This document shows, piece after piece, positions 1 through 6,743 of a stretch of DNA of 8,659 nt; the first letter of the stretch is position 1; each line of letters starts with the position of its first letter. The notes beneath the pieces are model-generated. The model did not search any database and was not told the DNA's origin. It saw only the letters and a list, made by a program, of their open reading frames with translations. Source of the DNA: Halovenus sp. (GTDB lineage: Archaea > Halobacteriota > Halobacteria > Halobacteriales > Haloarculaceae); assembly GCA_003551265.1 (NCBI GenBank), contig PUMG01000280.1:1-8659 (forward strand), read 5' to 3'. A program made the translations under genes and the position numbers.

Positions 1-195
1 CCGGACCGACTCCGGGCGGGTCTTTTTACAGACCAGGAGTGCTAACTCCGCAATTGCCGACTGAGCCAACTCCTGGCCCGGTTCGAAGTACGTCACTTTG
101 TGGCCCCGGTCGCGGAGATGCTGCCCGACTGTCTCGAACACGTGGTGGTCTGGTCGGCAGATGATTCCGATCTGCGATCCGTCGCTGACAGTCAT
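1..195 (-). CDS. N-terminal fragment of a probable ATP-grasp (RimK-like) protein
   Basis: This is an incomplete gene: 65 N-terminal residues are visible and the rest runs off the left edge. The ATG at 195-193 is the first possible start, because an in-frame TAA lies two codons upstream, and a TATA-like element about 27 bases ahead fits a leaderless start. The fragment shows an alternating beta-alpha pattern: a strand (IGIICRPD), a helix (VFETVGQHLRDRG), a second strand (HKVTYFEP) and a third strand (LALLVCKKTRPESVR). This resembles the pre-ATP-grasp domain of haloarchaeal RimK-like ligases and inositol-phosphate-kinase-like proteins, where a K-K-x-R-P segment follows the third strand. That match is from memory of the family. 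The ATP-binding residues lie outside the window, so substrate and reaction cannot be stated. A different Rossmann-like protein is possible. Confidence 0.55.
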   Translation of the reverse strand, partial: MTVSDGSQIGIICRPDHHVFETVGQHLRDRGHKVTYFEPGQELAQSAIAELALLVCKKTRPESVR

Positions 196-218
196 ACACT
201 GTTATCGTGGGACGTGTG

Positions 219-228
219 TATTATTTCG
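219..228 (-). promoter_or_regulatory. TATA-like promoter element of the left-edge gene
   Basis: On the minus strand this reads CGAAATAATA, centred about 27 bases before the ATG at 195. That is the spacing expected when transcription starts at or next to the start codon. It is the most AT-rich stretch just upstream of that gene. Confidence 0.5.
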
Positions 229-321
229 ACCCATTTCTACCGGTCGTGGTGTTGGTTCGTCTATGACCGATACGCGCTGTCCATCTTGCATGCCAATCAA
301 TAGCAATATCACTAACCAGAC

Positions 322-346
322 TATTGTTTCACGGAATGAGACAATA
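322..346. repeat. Inverted repeat in the pyrF / left-edge gene intergenic region
   Basis: TATTGTTTC (322-330) and GAGACAATA (338-346) are inverted copies with 8 of 9 positions matching, separated by 7 bases. It lies about 70 bases past the pyrF stop and about 130 bases before the left-edge gene's start, both on the minus strand. It could be an operator dyad or a weak RNA hairpin in the pyrF 3' region; there is no T-run beside it to mark a terminator. The rest of 196-416 holds no convincing gene. Confidence 0.45.
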
Positions 347-416
347 CCCTCAGTTGATTCTGGCAGATCGGAATTGAAGCCACACTAGCGCTGCCCGATA
401 CACATTCGACAGGACG

Positions 417-1214
417 TTACCGATGTCGATTGAGCCCGTTTTTGAGCTGTTTTGCTGCCTCGCCTGCCGCATCGAAGTAGTCGCCACGGGCTGTTTCGCC
501 CGCAAAGATAATTCCACGCGAGGAGTTGACGAGACCGACGCCGCTGGCGAGTCCGTACTCGATGGCGGCACGCTCGTCGCCACCCTGTGCACCGACGCCG
601 GGAACCAGAAACGGCAGGTCTGGAACGACCGTCCGAACGTCTTCGAGTTCTGTCGGTGTCGTGGCTCCGACGACGAGACCGACGTTTCCGTTGTCGTTCC
701 AGGAGTTCGCCAGCTTCGCAACGTGTTCGTACAGCCGCTCACCACTGTCGAGTTCGAGATTCTGCAGGTCGCTCCCGCCCGCGTTCGAGGTGCGACAGAG
801 GATGAAAATCCCCTTCTCTTTCCGCGAGAGGAACGGGTCGAGTGAGTCCCTTCCCAGATAGGGGTTGACCGTGATGGCGTCAAGTTCGTCGAGAATACCC
901 GCATACTGTCGTGCAGTGTTGCCGATGTCACCGCGTTTTGCATCGAGCAGGACTGGAACGTCCTTTCCGTGAGCATACGCGACCGTCTCACGAAGCGCTC
1001 GCCACCCGTCGCTATCCTCGTAGAAGGCGGCGTTGGGTTTGTAACAGGCTGCGTGTTCGTGGGTTGCGTCGATGATACGGCGGTTGAACGCCCACCGCGG
1101 CAGGTCACTGTCTAAGACGCTGTCGGGCAGTCGCTGGGGGTCAGGGTCGAGTCCAACCGAGACGACGCTGTCGATACGCTCGATTCGCTCCGCCAGTCGG
1201 TCGAAAAACTGCAT
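417..1214 (-). CDS. pyrF: Orotidine 5'-phosphate decarboxylase (type 2 PyrF)
   Basis: This enzyme decarboxylates orotidine 5'-monophosphate to UMP, the last step of de novo pyrimidine synthesis, in the cytoplasm. The 265-residue protein has the length and motifs of the longer type-2 PyrF family. A TIM-barrel strand carries SVGLDP (19-24), followed by the KPN segment with Lys59. The catalytic signature [11 protein letters not shown] (91-101) supplies Asp91, Lys93 and Asp96. Near the C-terminus PGVGAQGGD (205-213) and SSRGI (231-235) form the phosphate-binding part. The ATG at 1214 gives the usual N-terminus ([11 protein letters not shown]), so no extension is needed. The gene lies 159 bases downstream of rpiA on the same strand. 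No strong TATA element is seen at -27 (only CTACTTGAG), so it may be read through from rpiA or use an element inside the hairpin region between them. Confidence 0.96.
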   Translation of the reverse strand: MQFFDRLAERIERIDSVVSVGLDPDPQRLPDSVLDSDLPRWAFNRRIIDATHEHAACYKPNAAFYEDSDGWRALRETVAYAHGKDVPVLLDAKRGDIGNTARQYAGILDELDAITVNPYLGRDSLDPFLSRKEKGIFILCRTSNAGGSDLQNLELDSGERLYEHVAKLANSWNDNGNVGLVVGATTPTELEDVRTVVPDLPFLVPGVGAQGGDERAAIEYGLASGVGLVNSSRGIIFAGETARGDYFDAAGEAAKQLKNGLNRHR

Positions 1215-1289
1215 GTGCTAGCAGTCCATGTCGATGTCTCAAGTAGCTTGCTGTCTGTCGGCCACGCTGTTGACGAACAGGTTCGATTA

Positions 1290-1364
1290 CCGGTCGACGG
1301 AATTTGTGATAGATTCTCGACCCGCCCGTGCTGTGGGAGAACTATCAATCGTTCCGTCGACCGG
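1290..1364. repeat. Large imperfect inverted repeat (hairpin) between rpiA and pyrF
   Basis: The outer arms CCGGTCGACGGAA (1290-1302) and TTCCGTCGACCGG (1352-1364) are a perfect 13-base inverted repeat. After a 4x4 mismatched bubble the pairing resumes as TGATAG (1307-1312) with CTATCA (1342-1347). It continues, after one bulged A at 1313, as TTCTC (1314-1318) with GAGAA (1337-1341). That is 24 paired positions closing an 18-base loop (1319-1336). On the minus-strand transcript it starts 9 bases after the rpiA stop and ends 75 bases before the pyrF start. Each outer arm is itself an imperfect dyad around GTCGAC, so it might also be two operator half-sites. There is no T-tract after it. Confidence 0.7.
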
Positions 1365-1373
1365 CATACTCTC

Positions 1374-2054
1374 TCAGAACTGCTCGACTCGAACCCCTGT
1401 CGCCTCGCCGATATGGAGTTCGTCTGCACAGTCGACGAACAGTCCGTGTTCGACGATACCAGGGACCGTCGACAGCACCGTCGAAAGATTCTGGGGGTCG
1501 TCTATCGTCCCGAACGCACAGTCCAGAACGAAGTTCCCGTTGTCGGTCACGACAGGTCCGTCTTTCCGCGTGGCTGCTCGAAGTGTCGGGTCGCCATCGA
1601 TGTCCTCGATACGTGTCGCAACGGTTGTTCGCGCTGCAGGCAGGACTTCGATGGGGACGGTTTTATCCAGTCGCTCGCTCACTTTCGAGGAGTCGACGAC
1701 GATCAGGAGTCGGTCTGCCGCCGTGTCGACGATTTTCTCACGGGTGTGTGCAGCCCCGCCTCCTTTGAGCAGAACGCTCCCTGCAACCTGGTCCGCTCCG
1801 TCGATTGCGACGTCCAGAGTGCTCTCTGCGAGCGACGTGAGCGGGATGCCGACCTCGACCGCGAGTTCTCGGGCCTGAAACGACGTGGGAATTCCCCGAA
1901 TGTCGAGACCCTGCTCCACACGGTCGCCGAGAAGACGGATTGCGTGTGCCGTTGTACTCCCGGTTCCCAGCCCGACCGTCATCCCATCTTCGACCGCTGT
2001 GGCGGCGCTTTCGGCCGCTCGTTTCTTTTCTGCGTCCGAGCCATCGCCTTTCAT
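1374..2054 (-). CDS. rpiA: Ribose-5-phosphate isomerase A
   Basis: RpiA interconverts ribose 5-phosphate and ribulose 5-phosphate, supplying ribose for PRPP and nucleotides. The 226-residue protein is full length for the family. It shows the substrate loop [12 protein letters not shown] (28-39), the DGAD motif (85-88) and [11 protein letters not shown] (97-107). By alignment with the bacterial enzyme, Asp85, Asp88, Lys97 and catalytic Glu106 are all present. The C-terminal part has [11 protein letters not shown] (169-179) and GIVEHGLF (199-206), both typical of RpiA. The reading frame stays open far upstream on this strand, but the ATG at 2054 is chosen because family homology begins within a few residues of it ([16 protein letters not shown]). 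A TATA-like element lies about 30 bases ahead. Upstream codons would run into the oppositely oriented mutS. pyrF follows downstream. Confidence 0.96.
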   Translation of the reverse strand: MKGDGSDAEKKRAAESAATAVEDGMTVGLGTGSTTAHAIRLLGDRVEQGLDIRGIPTSFQARELAVEVGIPLTSLAESTLDVAIDGADQVAGSVLLKGGGAAHTREKIVDTAADRLLIVVDSSKVSERLDKTVPIEVLPAARTTVATRIEDIDGDPTLRAATRKDGPVVTDNGNFVLDCAFGTIDDPQNLSTVLSTVPGIVEHGLFVDCADELHIGEATGVRVEQF

Positions 2055-2078
2055 GCTCGGTTGCTCCGGCCCAACAGG

Positions 2079-2090
2079 CAAAACTCTTTG
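2079..2090. promoter_or_regulatory. Shared, possibly bidirectional TATA-like element for rpiA and mutS
   Basis: CAAAACTCTTTG is a partly palindromic AT-rich core inside the 60-base divergent gap. Its centre (2084.5) is 30.5 bases from the A of the rpiA ATG (2054) and 30.5 bases from the A of the mutS ATG (2115). It is the only clear TATA candidate for either gene, so each gene would be leaderless or nearly so. Direct evidence is position only; use in both directions is inferred. Confidence 0.45.
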
Positions 2091-2114
2091 TGCAGCGAAT
2101 CCACCGACATATCT

Positions 2115-4808
2115 ATGGACGCAGCGCTGGGGCCGCCAGAGAAGATGGCACAGCGACGAGACGAGCTCACACCGATGATGGCCCAGTACTTCGACATCTG
2201 CGAGCAGTACGACGACTCGCTCGTACTGTTTCAGGTTGGCGACTTCTACGAGGCATTCTGTGAGGCAGCCCGTACTGTTGCACGTACCTGTGAAGTGACG
2301 CTGACCAGACGCGAAGACTCGACGGGGGAGTATGCGATGGCGGGACTGCCAGTCGACAGCGCCGAATCGTACGTCGAGCGTCTGCTCGGTGCCGGCTATC
2401 GTGTTGCGATTGCAGACCAGGTCGAAGACCCCGAAGAAGCGACGGGGGTTGTCGACCGCGCAGTCACGCGTATTCTCACACCCGGAACGCTGACCGAGGA
2501 CGAACTGCTCGAAGGTGACCGGAATAACTACGTGACGGCAGTCGTCGGCGGAGAACGGTGGGCGTTCGCTGTCCTCGACGTTTCGACTGGTGATTTCTAC
2601 ACGACCAGTGCGACCACCCCGTCGACAGTACGAGACGAACTGAGTCGTTTCGACCCCGCCGAGGCACTTCTCGGCCCGGAAGCCACAGATGGTCTTCTCC
2701 CAGACGGGTGTCTCGTCAGTTCGTACGACGACTCGGTGTTCGACCTCGACCCTGCCCGTGAGCAGTTCGAGACGTACTTTGGCTCTGCCGATCACCACCT
2801 GACTTCAGAGAGCGAGATGCGAGCCTGCGGCGCACTGCTCTCGTATGCCGAGTACGTCCGTGGTGGGGAGAGAGCGCGACTCGGCTATCTGAACCACCTC
2901 GTGCGATACGACCCGGAGGAGTACATGCTTCTCGACGCGGTGGCTCTGCACAGTCTCGAACTGTTCGAACGGCGAACCGTTGGCGGGCACGAGGATGGCA
3001 CGCTCACCGCAGTCCTCGATGAGACTGCATCTGCTCCCGGAAGGCGGAAACTGGACGACTGGCTTCGTCGACCGCTTCTTGACTGTGATGCAATCAGTCG
3101 CCGTCACGACGCAGTCGGTGCGCTCCGTGACGATGTCGCCACCCGGGAGACGGTTCACACCCTCCTCGAACAGGTCTACGACATCGAGCGACTCATCTCT
3201 CGAATCGCCCGGGGTCGAGCGAACGCACGCGACCTTCGCTCGCTGAAAGACACGCTCGACATCGTCCCAGCAGTGAGAGAAACACTTGCAGGGAGCAAGT
3301 GTGAGACGCTCGACTCACTCAGAGAGCGACTCGACCCGCTGGAATCCGTACGCGACCTCATCGAGGGGGCGATTCAGGAGAATCCGGCGAGAGAGATTAC
3401 CGAAGGCGGTATCATCAAACCAGACTACGACGAGCGACTTCGCCAACTCCGCGAAACCGAGCGTGACGGGAAAGCGTGGGTGGATTCGCTCCAGGAGACC
3501 GAGCGTGAGCGAACGGGTATCGACTCGTTGAAAGTCGGGCACAACTCGGTTCATGGCTACTACATCGAGGTGACCGATGCCAACCTCGACAGTGTTCCCG
3601 ACGACTACGAACGCCGACAGACGCTCAAAAACGCAGAGCGATACTACACGCCGGCGCTCAAAGAACGAGAGGACGAAATCTTCCGTGCGGCACAGCTCGC
3701 CGACCAGCGCGAGTACGAACTGTTCTGTCAGGTGCGTGCGCAGGTTGGCAACGAATCCGAACGCGTGCAGGCAGTTGCAGACGCGCTTGCAGAGCTCGAT
3801 GTGTTCGTTTCGTTCGCAACTGTCGCCGCAGTGTACGGCTACACCCGACCGGTCGTCGGTCGGCCGCCAACCGTAGACGCGAATACGACGGTGAACGGCG
3901 ACACTGTTATCGACGGAATCCACATCGAGGATGGTCGACATCCTGTCGTCGAACGGACCGAGGAGTCGTTCGTCCCGAATGGAACACATCTCGACAGCAA
4001 CGACCGGTTCGTCGTGCTCACTGGGCCGAACATGAGCGGCAAGTCGACGTACATGCGACAGGTTGCACTGATAAGCGTTCTCGCACAGAGCGGGAGCTTC
4101 GTGCCAGCCAGTGAGGCCCGACTGCAGGTCGTGGGCCGCATATTCACGCGGATTGGCGCGAGCGACGACATTGCTGGCGGGCGTTCGACGTTCATGGTCG
4201 AGATGACCGAACTGTCGGAGATTCTCGACCACGCAACGCCACACTCACTGGTTCTGCTCGACGAGGTCGGCCGTGGGACGAGCACTGCAGACGGATACGC
4301 GATTGCGCAGGCAGTCACCGAGTACCTCCACGACGAGAGCAGAGCGCTGACGCTGTTCGCAACCCATCACCACGACCTGACTGCGGTAGCTGACGAGCTC
4401 GACGGCGCATACAACCTCTACTTCCGGACGCAGCGAACGGGTGATGCCGTCTGCTTCGAACATGCAGTCGAACGGGGCACAGCAGATGCATCCTACGGCG
4501 TCGAAGTGGCCGCAACTGCGGGTGTCAGACCCGCTGTTGTCGAGCGAGCACGAGATCTGCTCGAAGCGGAGCACTCCTGGGAAGACAGCGTCTCAGATGA
4601 AACCCATTCGACCGACGACAGCGACGGTGAGCGTTCGACAGCACGAGCGCTTCGAGCCGCGCTCGAAGAAGCTGACGTCGCAACGATGACCCCGCTGGAA
4701 GCGCTCAACTTGCTTGCAGAACTCAAACAACAGAGTGACATATCTCCTGAACACGGCCCATCCGAATACGGGACAGTTCCAGAAAATGATGGCTCGCTCG
4801 GACAGTGA
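2115..4808 (+). CDS. mutS: DNA mismatch repair ATPase MutS (MutS1 type)
   Basis: MutS binds mispaired or looped bases in DNA and signals repair through ATP-driven conformational change. The 897-residue protein has the full bacterial-type domain order. The mismatch-reading domain I carries the Phe-x-Glu wedge in GDFYEAF (Phe44, Glu46). A connector domain lies at about 130-255. The lever and clamp domains follow, with VHGYYIEVT near 478-486. The ATPase domain has Walker [10 protein letters not shown] (637-645), Walker B LVLLDE ending in Asp716-Glu717, then GRGTST and ATHHH. After an acidic linker ([17 protein letters not shown]) the C-terminal [13 protein letters not shown] segment of MutS1 proteins is present near 857-870. 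The frame is open back to 1215, but that extension only runs antisense to rpiA. The ATG at 2115 gives the usual haloarchaeal N-terminus ([13 protein letters not shown]); ATG at 2145 is the next alternative. No mutL follows; nucS converges on its 3' end. Confidence 0.97.
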   Translation: MDAALGPPEKMAQRRDELTPMMAQYFDICEQYDDSLVLFQVGDFYEAFCEAARTVARTCEVTLTRREDSTGEYAMAGLPVDSAESYVERLLGAGYRVAIADQVEDPEEATGVVDRAVTRILTPGTLTEDELLEGDRNNYVTAVVGGERWAFAVLDVSTGDFYTTSATTPSTVRDELSRFDPAEALLGPEATDGLLPDGCLVSSYDDSVFDLDPAREQFETYFGSADHHLTSESEMRACGALLSYAEYVRGGERARLGYLNHLVRYDPEEYMLLDAVALHSLELFERRTVGGHEDGTLTAVLDETASAPGRRKLDDWLRRPLLDCDAISRRHDAVGALRDDVATRETVHTLLEQVYDIERLISRIARGRANARDLRSLKDTLDIVPAVRETLAGSKCETLDSLRERLDPLESVRDLIEGAIQENPAREITEGGIIKPDYDERLRQLRETERDGKAWVDSLQETERERTGIDSLKVGHNSVHGYYIEVTDANLDSVPDDYERRQTLKNAERYYTPALKEREDEIFRAAQLADQREYELFCQVRAQVGNESERVQAVADALAELDVFVSFATVAAVYGYTRPVVGRPPTVDANTTVNGDTVIDGIHIEDGRHPVVERTEESFVPNGTHLDSNDRFVVLTGPNMSGKSTYMRQVALISVLAQSGSFVPASEARLQVVGRIFTRIGASDDIAGGRSTFMVEMTELSEILDHATPHSLVLLDEVGRGTSTADGYAIAQAVTEYLHDESRALTLFATHHHDLTAVADELDGAYNLYFRTQRTGDAVCFEHAVERGTADASYGVEVAATAGVRPAVVERARDLLEAEHSWEDSVSDETHSTDDSDGERSTARALRAALEEADVATMTPLEALNLLAELKQQSDISPEHGPSEYGTVPENDGSLGQ

Positions 4809-4823
4809 GACACAGGGCCAACG

Positions 4824-5549
4824 CTAGCTTTCTGGTTCGAGTGGGACAAACTCGAGATTGTGCTGGGTAAGCAGGTCGCTCGCTCGCTCAGTCACGGATG
4901 GGGCGACGAGGATTCCTCTGACCGAGAGTTCGGCGTGGAGTTCACGCTCCAGCGCGTCGACGTAGCGGCGGAGTTGACTGATTGCATCCGGTCCGACACG
5001 ACGACGTTTGAGTTCGACGACAACTGCGTTCCCGTCCTCGTCGACGCCGTAGATGTCGACAGCACCGGCAGCCGTCTCACGCTCGGTTGCACGCGGCTCG
5101 AACCCTGGTTCGACCAGTGCCGGGTCGTCGAGAATCCGGTCTCGCATATCTGACTCCGTTCCCTGCAGCGTCAACTCACTCTCGTCGGTTGCGTCGAACA
5201 CGGCCACGTGGTCGACAGAGTCGAACTCGACAAGAAGCTCCTCTGGGGGGGTATCCCGATTGCTTCGAATTCCCAGGATAGAAGTGTCCGTCAGTTCCTG
5301 GGTACATCCCGGAGGCTGCCAGTTGATCGGTTGTTGTCCCTCATCTGTGTGAACGAGGACGGTGCCGTCCGGCTTGAGCATCACGAGCCGGTCACCAGCG
5401 GCGAGCGTGCTGGCTGCTCTCCCATCGTACTCGACGCGACACCGCCCGAAGACAGTCACGAACAGACTGTGGTCTATCCCCAGTTCGACCAGTTCACGGC
5501 TTCGCTGTGGGTCTGGTTCGGTGGCTGTCTGTGGGGCCTGGAGGGTCAC
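4824..5549 (-). CDS. nucS: Mismatch-specific endonuclease NucS/EndoMS
   Basis: Members of this family cut double-stranded DNA at mismatches and act on branched or single-stranded DNA. They serve as the main non-MutS mismatch-repair nuclease in many archaea and actinobacteria. The 241-residue protein has an N-terminal DNA-binding and dimerisation domain (about 1-120), with FGRCRVEYDGRA, GDRLVMLKPDGT and the Trp77-bearing NWQPPG segment. The C-terminal RecB-like nuclease domain has GAVDIYG (Asp165), VVVELKRRR (Glu179, Lys181) and the QLRRYVDAL helix (Gln192), so the catalytic D-ExK set is intact. The start is GTG at 5549: an in-frame TAG lies 9 codons upstream with no ATG between, and a TATA-like element sits 27 bases ahead. 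The protein ends at LEFVPLEPES with no visible Q-x-x-h-x-x-F-F PCNA-binding tail. It is convergent with mutS, with 15 bases between stops. Confidence 0.95.
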   Translation of the reverse strand: MTLQAPQTATEPDPQRSRELVELGIDHSLFVTVFGRCRVEYDGRAASTLAAGDRLVMLKPDGTVLVHTDEGQQPINWQPPGCTQELTDTSILGIRSNRDTPPEELLVEFDSVDHVAVFDATDESELTLQGTESDMRDRILDDPALVEPGFEPRATERETAAGAVDIYGVDEDGNAVVVELKRRRVGPDAISQLRRYVDALERELHAELSVRGILVAPSVTERASDLLTQHNLEFVPLEPES

Positions 5550-5572
5550 AGCATCCGGTAGCCCGTCAGCGC

Positions 5573-5580
5573 ACTAAAAC
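5573..5580 (-). promoter_or_regulatory. TATA-like promoter element of nucS
   Basis: On the minus strand this reads GTTTTAGT, centred 27 bases before the GTG start at 5549 and lying in the 50-base gap behind the preceding gene. It supports both an independent leaderless nucS promoter and the choice of GTG as start. Confidence 0.55.
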
Positions 5581-5599
5581 GCCACTGTCTTCGGGGCAG

Positions 5600-6091
5600 T
5601 TATACCGTCGGACAGGTTGGTGAACAGCCTGCCCGAACGAGGTGACACGCTCGTTCAAGCAGTGTTGTTGCCAGGTCGGAGGGCATAGTCCCGTCCCGAA
5701 CACTATCGAGAACCGGTCCTTTGAACTGGCGAAGCGCCTCCCGGCAGTGTTCTACCGTTGTGAACGAACGAACGGGAACGAGCGCTCCGATGTCAGCTCT
5801 CTCCGTATGTTCTGGAACAGCGATGCCGAACCAGAGTGGAATGAAGACATCTACCTCCCGTCCCCAGAAACGATAGACTGCATCGGTTCCAAGAAAGTCG
5901 AGCGAATCGAGCACCTGCCCAGTCCGACAGCGTCTCTCAAAGCGCCAGTCATGAGTGAGCAGTTCATCGACGGACTGTCCTGATTCGAGTACACGCCGGA
6001 GAGTGGAGTCACTTCCTGCCCACTGGGAGCAATAGCAGAGACAGTATCCATCAGACCGGTCTGGAACGACCACCAGCGCACGCTCACCCAT
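5600..6091 (-). CDS. Uncharacterised cysteine-rich haloarchaeal protein
   Basis: This is a 163-residue protein of unknown function. Its N-terminus, MGERALVVVPDRSDGYCLCY followed by a Cys-Ser-Gln-Trp segment, recalls a haloarchaeal family of hypothetical proteins that open with MG-x-RALVAY and a Y-S-x-W motif, possibly DUF6735; I am not certain of that match. It has no signal peptide or clear membrane segment, and reads as a soluble alpha/beta protein with a hydrophobic strand (VDVFIPLWFGIAV, about 80-92). It has eight cysteines, at 17, 19, 21, 55, 116, 149, 156 and 160. That is unusually many for a haloarchaeal cytoplasmic protein and includes a C-x-C-x-C run and a C-terminal pair. Metal binding or disulfides are possible but not shown. 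The ATG at 6091 is supported by a TATA element about 26 bases ahead. nucS follows 50 bases downstream on the same strand. Confidence 0.8.
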   Translation of the reverse strand: MGERALVVVPDRSDGYCLCYCSQWAGSDSTLRRVLESGQSVDELLTHDWRFERRCRTGQVLDSLDFLGTDAVYRFWGREVDVFIPLWFGIAVPEHTERADIGALVPVRSFTTVEHCREALRQFKGPVLDSVRDGTMPSDLATTLLERACHLVRAGCSPTCPTV

Positions 6092-6113
6092 GGGGGTGCT
6101 GTCGCGTTCTCGG

Positions 6114-6120
6114 ATAAAAA
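6114..6120 (-). promoter_or_regulatory. TATA-like promoter element of the cysteine-rich gene
   Basis: On the minus strand this reads TTTTTAT, centred about 26 bases before the ATG at 6091, in the 50-base gap after the small membrane-protein gene. It fits a leaderless promoter. Confidence 0.55.
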
Positions 6121-6141
6121 CACTCGCACGCCGAACGCCAG

Positions 6142-6312
6142 CTATCGAGGGGAGTCGTCGTCACCGGAGAGGAGTTCGTAGAGTTTGAGAAGAAGGTACA
6201 GCGGAAGCAACGGGATGAGGACGATAATCATTCCGACAAACATGAGGATGCCGAACAGTCCCATACCAGACTTGCTCTCTGGTTCGCGCTGTGGTGTTAC
6301 CGTAGCGGTCAT
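6142..6312 (-). CDS. Small one-segment membrane protein
   Basis: This is a 56-residue protein with a short polar N-terminus (MTATVTPQREPESKSG) and one long hydrophobic segment at about 17-47, with a Pro at 34 and a second at 38. It ends in an acidic tail (SGDDDSPR). It should sit in the cytoplasmic membrane with the acidic tail on one face; function is unknown. Similar tiny membrane proteins are common in Halobacteria and some carry DUF names (perhaps DUF7535), but I cannot confirm the family. The frame extends upstream to an ATG at 6351. The ATG at 6312 is preferred because a good TATA-like element is centred 26-27 bases before it, inside the longer version's coding frame. It lies between two minus-strand genes with its own promoter. 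Confidence 0.75.
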   Translation of the reverse strand: MTATVTPQREPESKSGMGLFGILMFVGMIIVLIPLLPLYLLLKLYELLSGDDDSPR

Positions 6313-6333
6313 ATGTGGGTGTACACTGAGGCG

Positions 6334-6343
6334 TGTAAAATAC
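6334..6343 (-). promoter_or_regulatory. TATA-like promoter element of the small membrane-protein gene
   Basis: On the minus strand this reads GTATTTTACA, centred about 26.5 bases before the ATG at 6312. This is one of the clearest TATA boxes in the window, and it decides the start codon of the gene. Confidence 0.6.
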
Positions 6344-6374
6344 GTTGTCACTCACAGACTCACACACGACCCTC

Positions 6375-6704
6375 TCACGGAGTGTTGGATACGATTGCCT
6401 GTACTTCCTTCTGGGCCTCGAGGATTAGCGGTCTCAGCTGCTCGGTCGAACTGACGAGATCACGCTGTTGGCTGTAGCTGACCAGTCCGGCGTCTTCCAG
6501 CGTCGGGACGTGTGTGTGATACAGAGAAAAGTACACGTCCGCGGTCTGTTCTGCGTCTGCGTGGTGTAGTTCCGTCCCCTCGGACTCGACAACCTGCTCC
6601 GCGAGGTCGGCGAGTGTCATGCTCCTGTGTTCGGACAGGCAGTAGACGGCCAGTCGACGCCGTCTGTTCGCCAGCGCCTGTAACACCGTATCGACCGTAG
6701 ACAT
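6375..6704 (-). CDS. Small winged-helix transcriptional regulator (haloarchaeal DUF7344-like)
   Basis: This is a 109-residue DNA-binding protein of a type very frequent in Halobacteria. It opens with a helix carrying VLQALANRRRRLAVYCL (about 7-23). MTLADLAEQVV (29-39) follows as the probable recognition helix-turn-helix. Next come VYFSLYHTHVPTLEDAGLVSY (57-77), the helix and wing in which the S-L-Y-x-T-H-x-P-x-L-x-x-A-G-L-V pattern is the family signature, and a C-terminal helix (TEQLRPLILEAQKEVQAI). Family assignment to DUF7344 is from memory. No ligand or sensor domain is seen. The ATG at 6704 is the only start that keeps the N-terminal helix. The gene is divergent from the aglG-like gene, with paired dyads in the gap, so control of itself and of aglG is a reasonable guess. 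No strong TATA was found: CAACGTTGAA at about -32 is weak. Confidence 0.85.
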   Translation of the reverse strand: MSTVDTVLQALANRRRRLAVYCLSEHRSMTLADLAEQVVESEGTELHHADAEQTADVYFSLYHTHVPTLEDAGLVSYSQQRDLVSSTEQLRPLILEAQKEVQAIVSNTP

Positions 6705-6743
6705 CGTTTCGGAGACTGTCGAGCAGTGCCTTCAACGTTGTGT

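Noticed and set aside
1..80. tRNA-like look of the left edge (TGGCTCAGTCGGC on the minus strand)
   Set aside because: No acceptor stem, anticodon arm and T-arm can be paired, and the same bases translate smoothly as the N-terminal part of a minus-strand protein.
263..388. 42-codon plus-strand frame starting MTDTRCPSCMP, possibly a CPxC zinc-finger micro-protein
   Set aside because: Only one C-x-x-C pair is present, the rest is low-complexity, and there is no TATA element at the leaderless distance. Haloarchaeal zinc-finger micro-proteins normally have two such pairs.
1215..2114. Open frame extending mutS 300 codons upstream on the plus strand
   Set aside because: It runs antisense to rpiA, shows no MutS-like sequence, and the normal MutS N-terminus starts at 2115. 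Long antisense open frames are common in GC-rich haloarchaeal DNA.
2055..2798. Upstream extension of the rpiA frame on the minus strand
   Set aside because: It lies antisense to the mutS N-terminal domain, and RpiA homology begins at the ATG at 2054.
3315..4244. 309-codon minus-strand open frame inside mutS
   Set aside because: It is antisense to the conserved MutS clamp and ATPase domains and has no recognisable protein features of its own.
6313..6351. 13-residue N-terminal extension of the small membrane protein from the ATG at 6351
   Set aside because: The clear TATA box at 6334-6343 falls inside the extension and is correctly spaced for the ATG at 6312.
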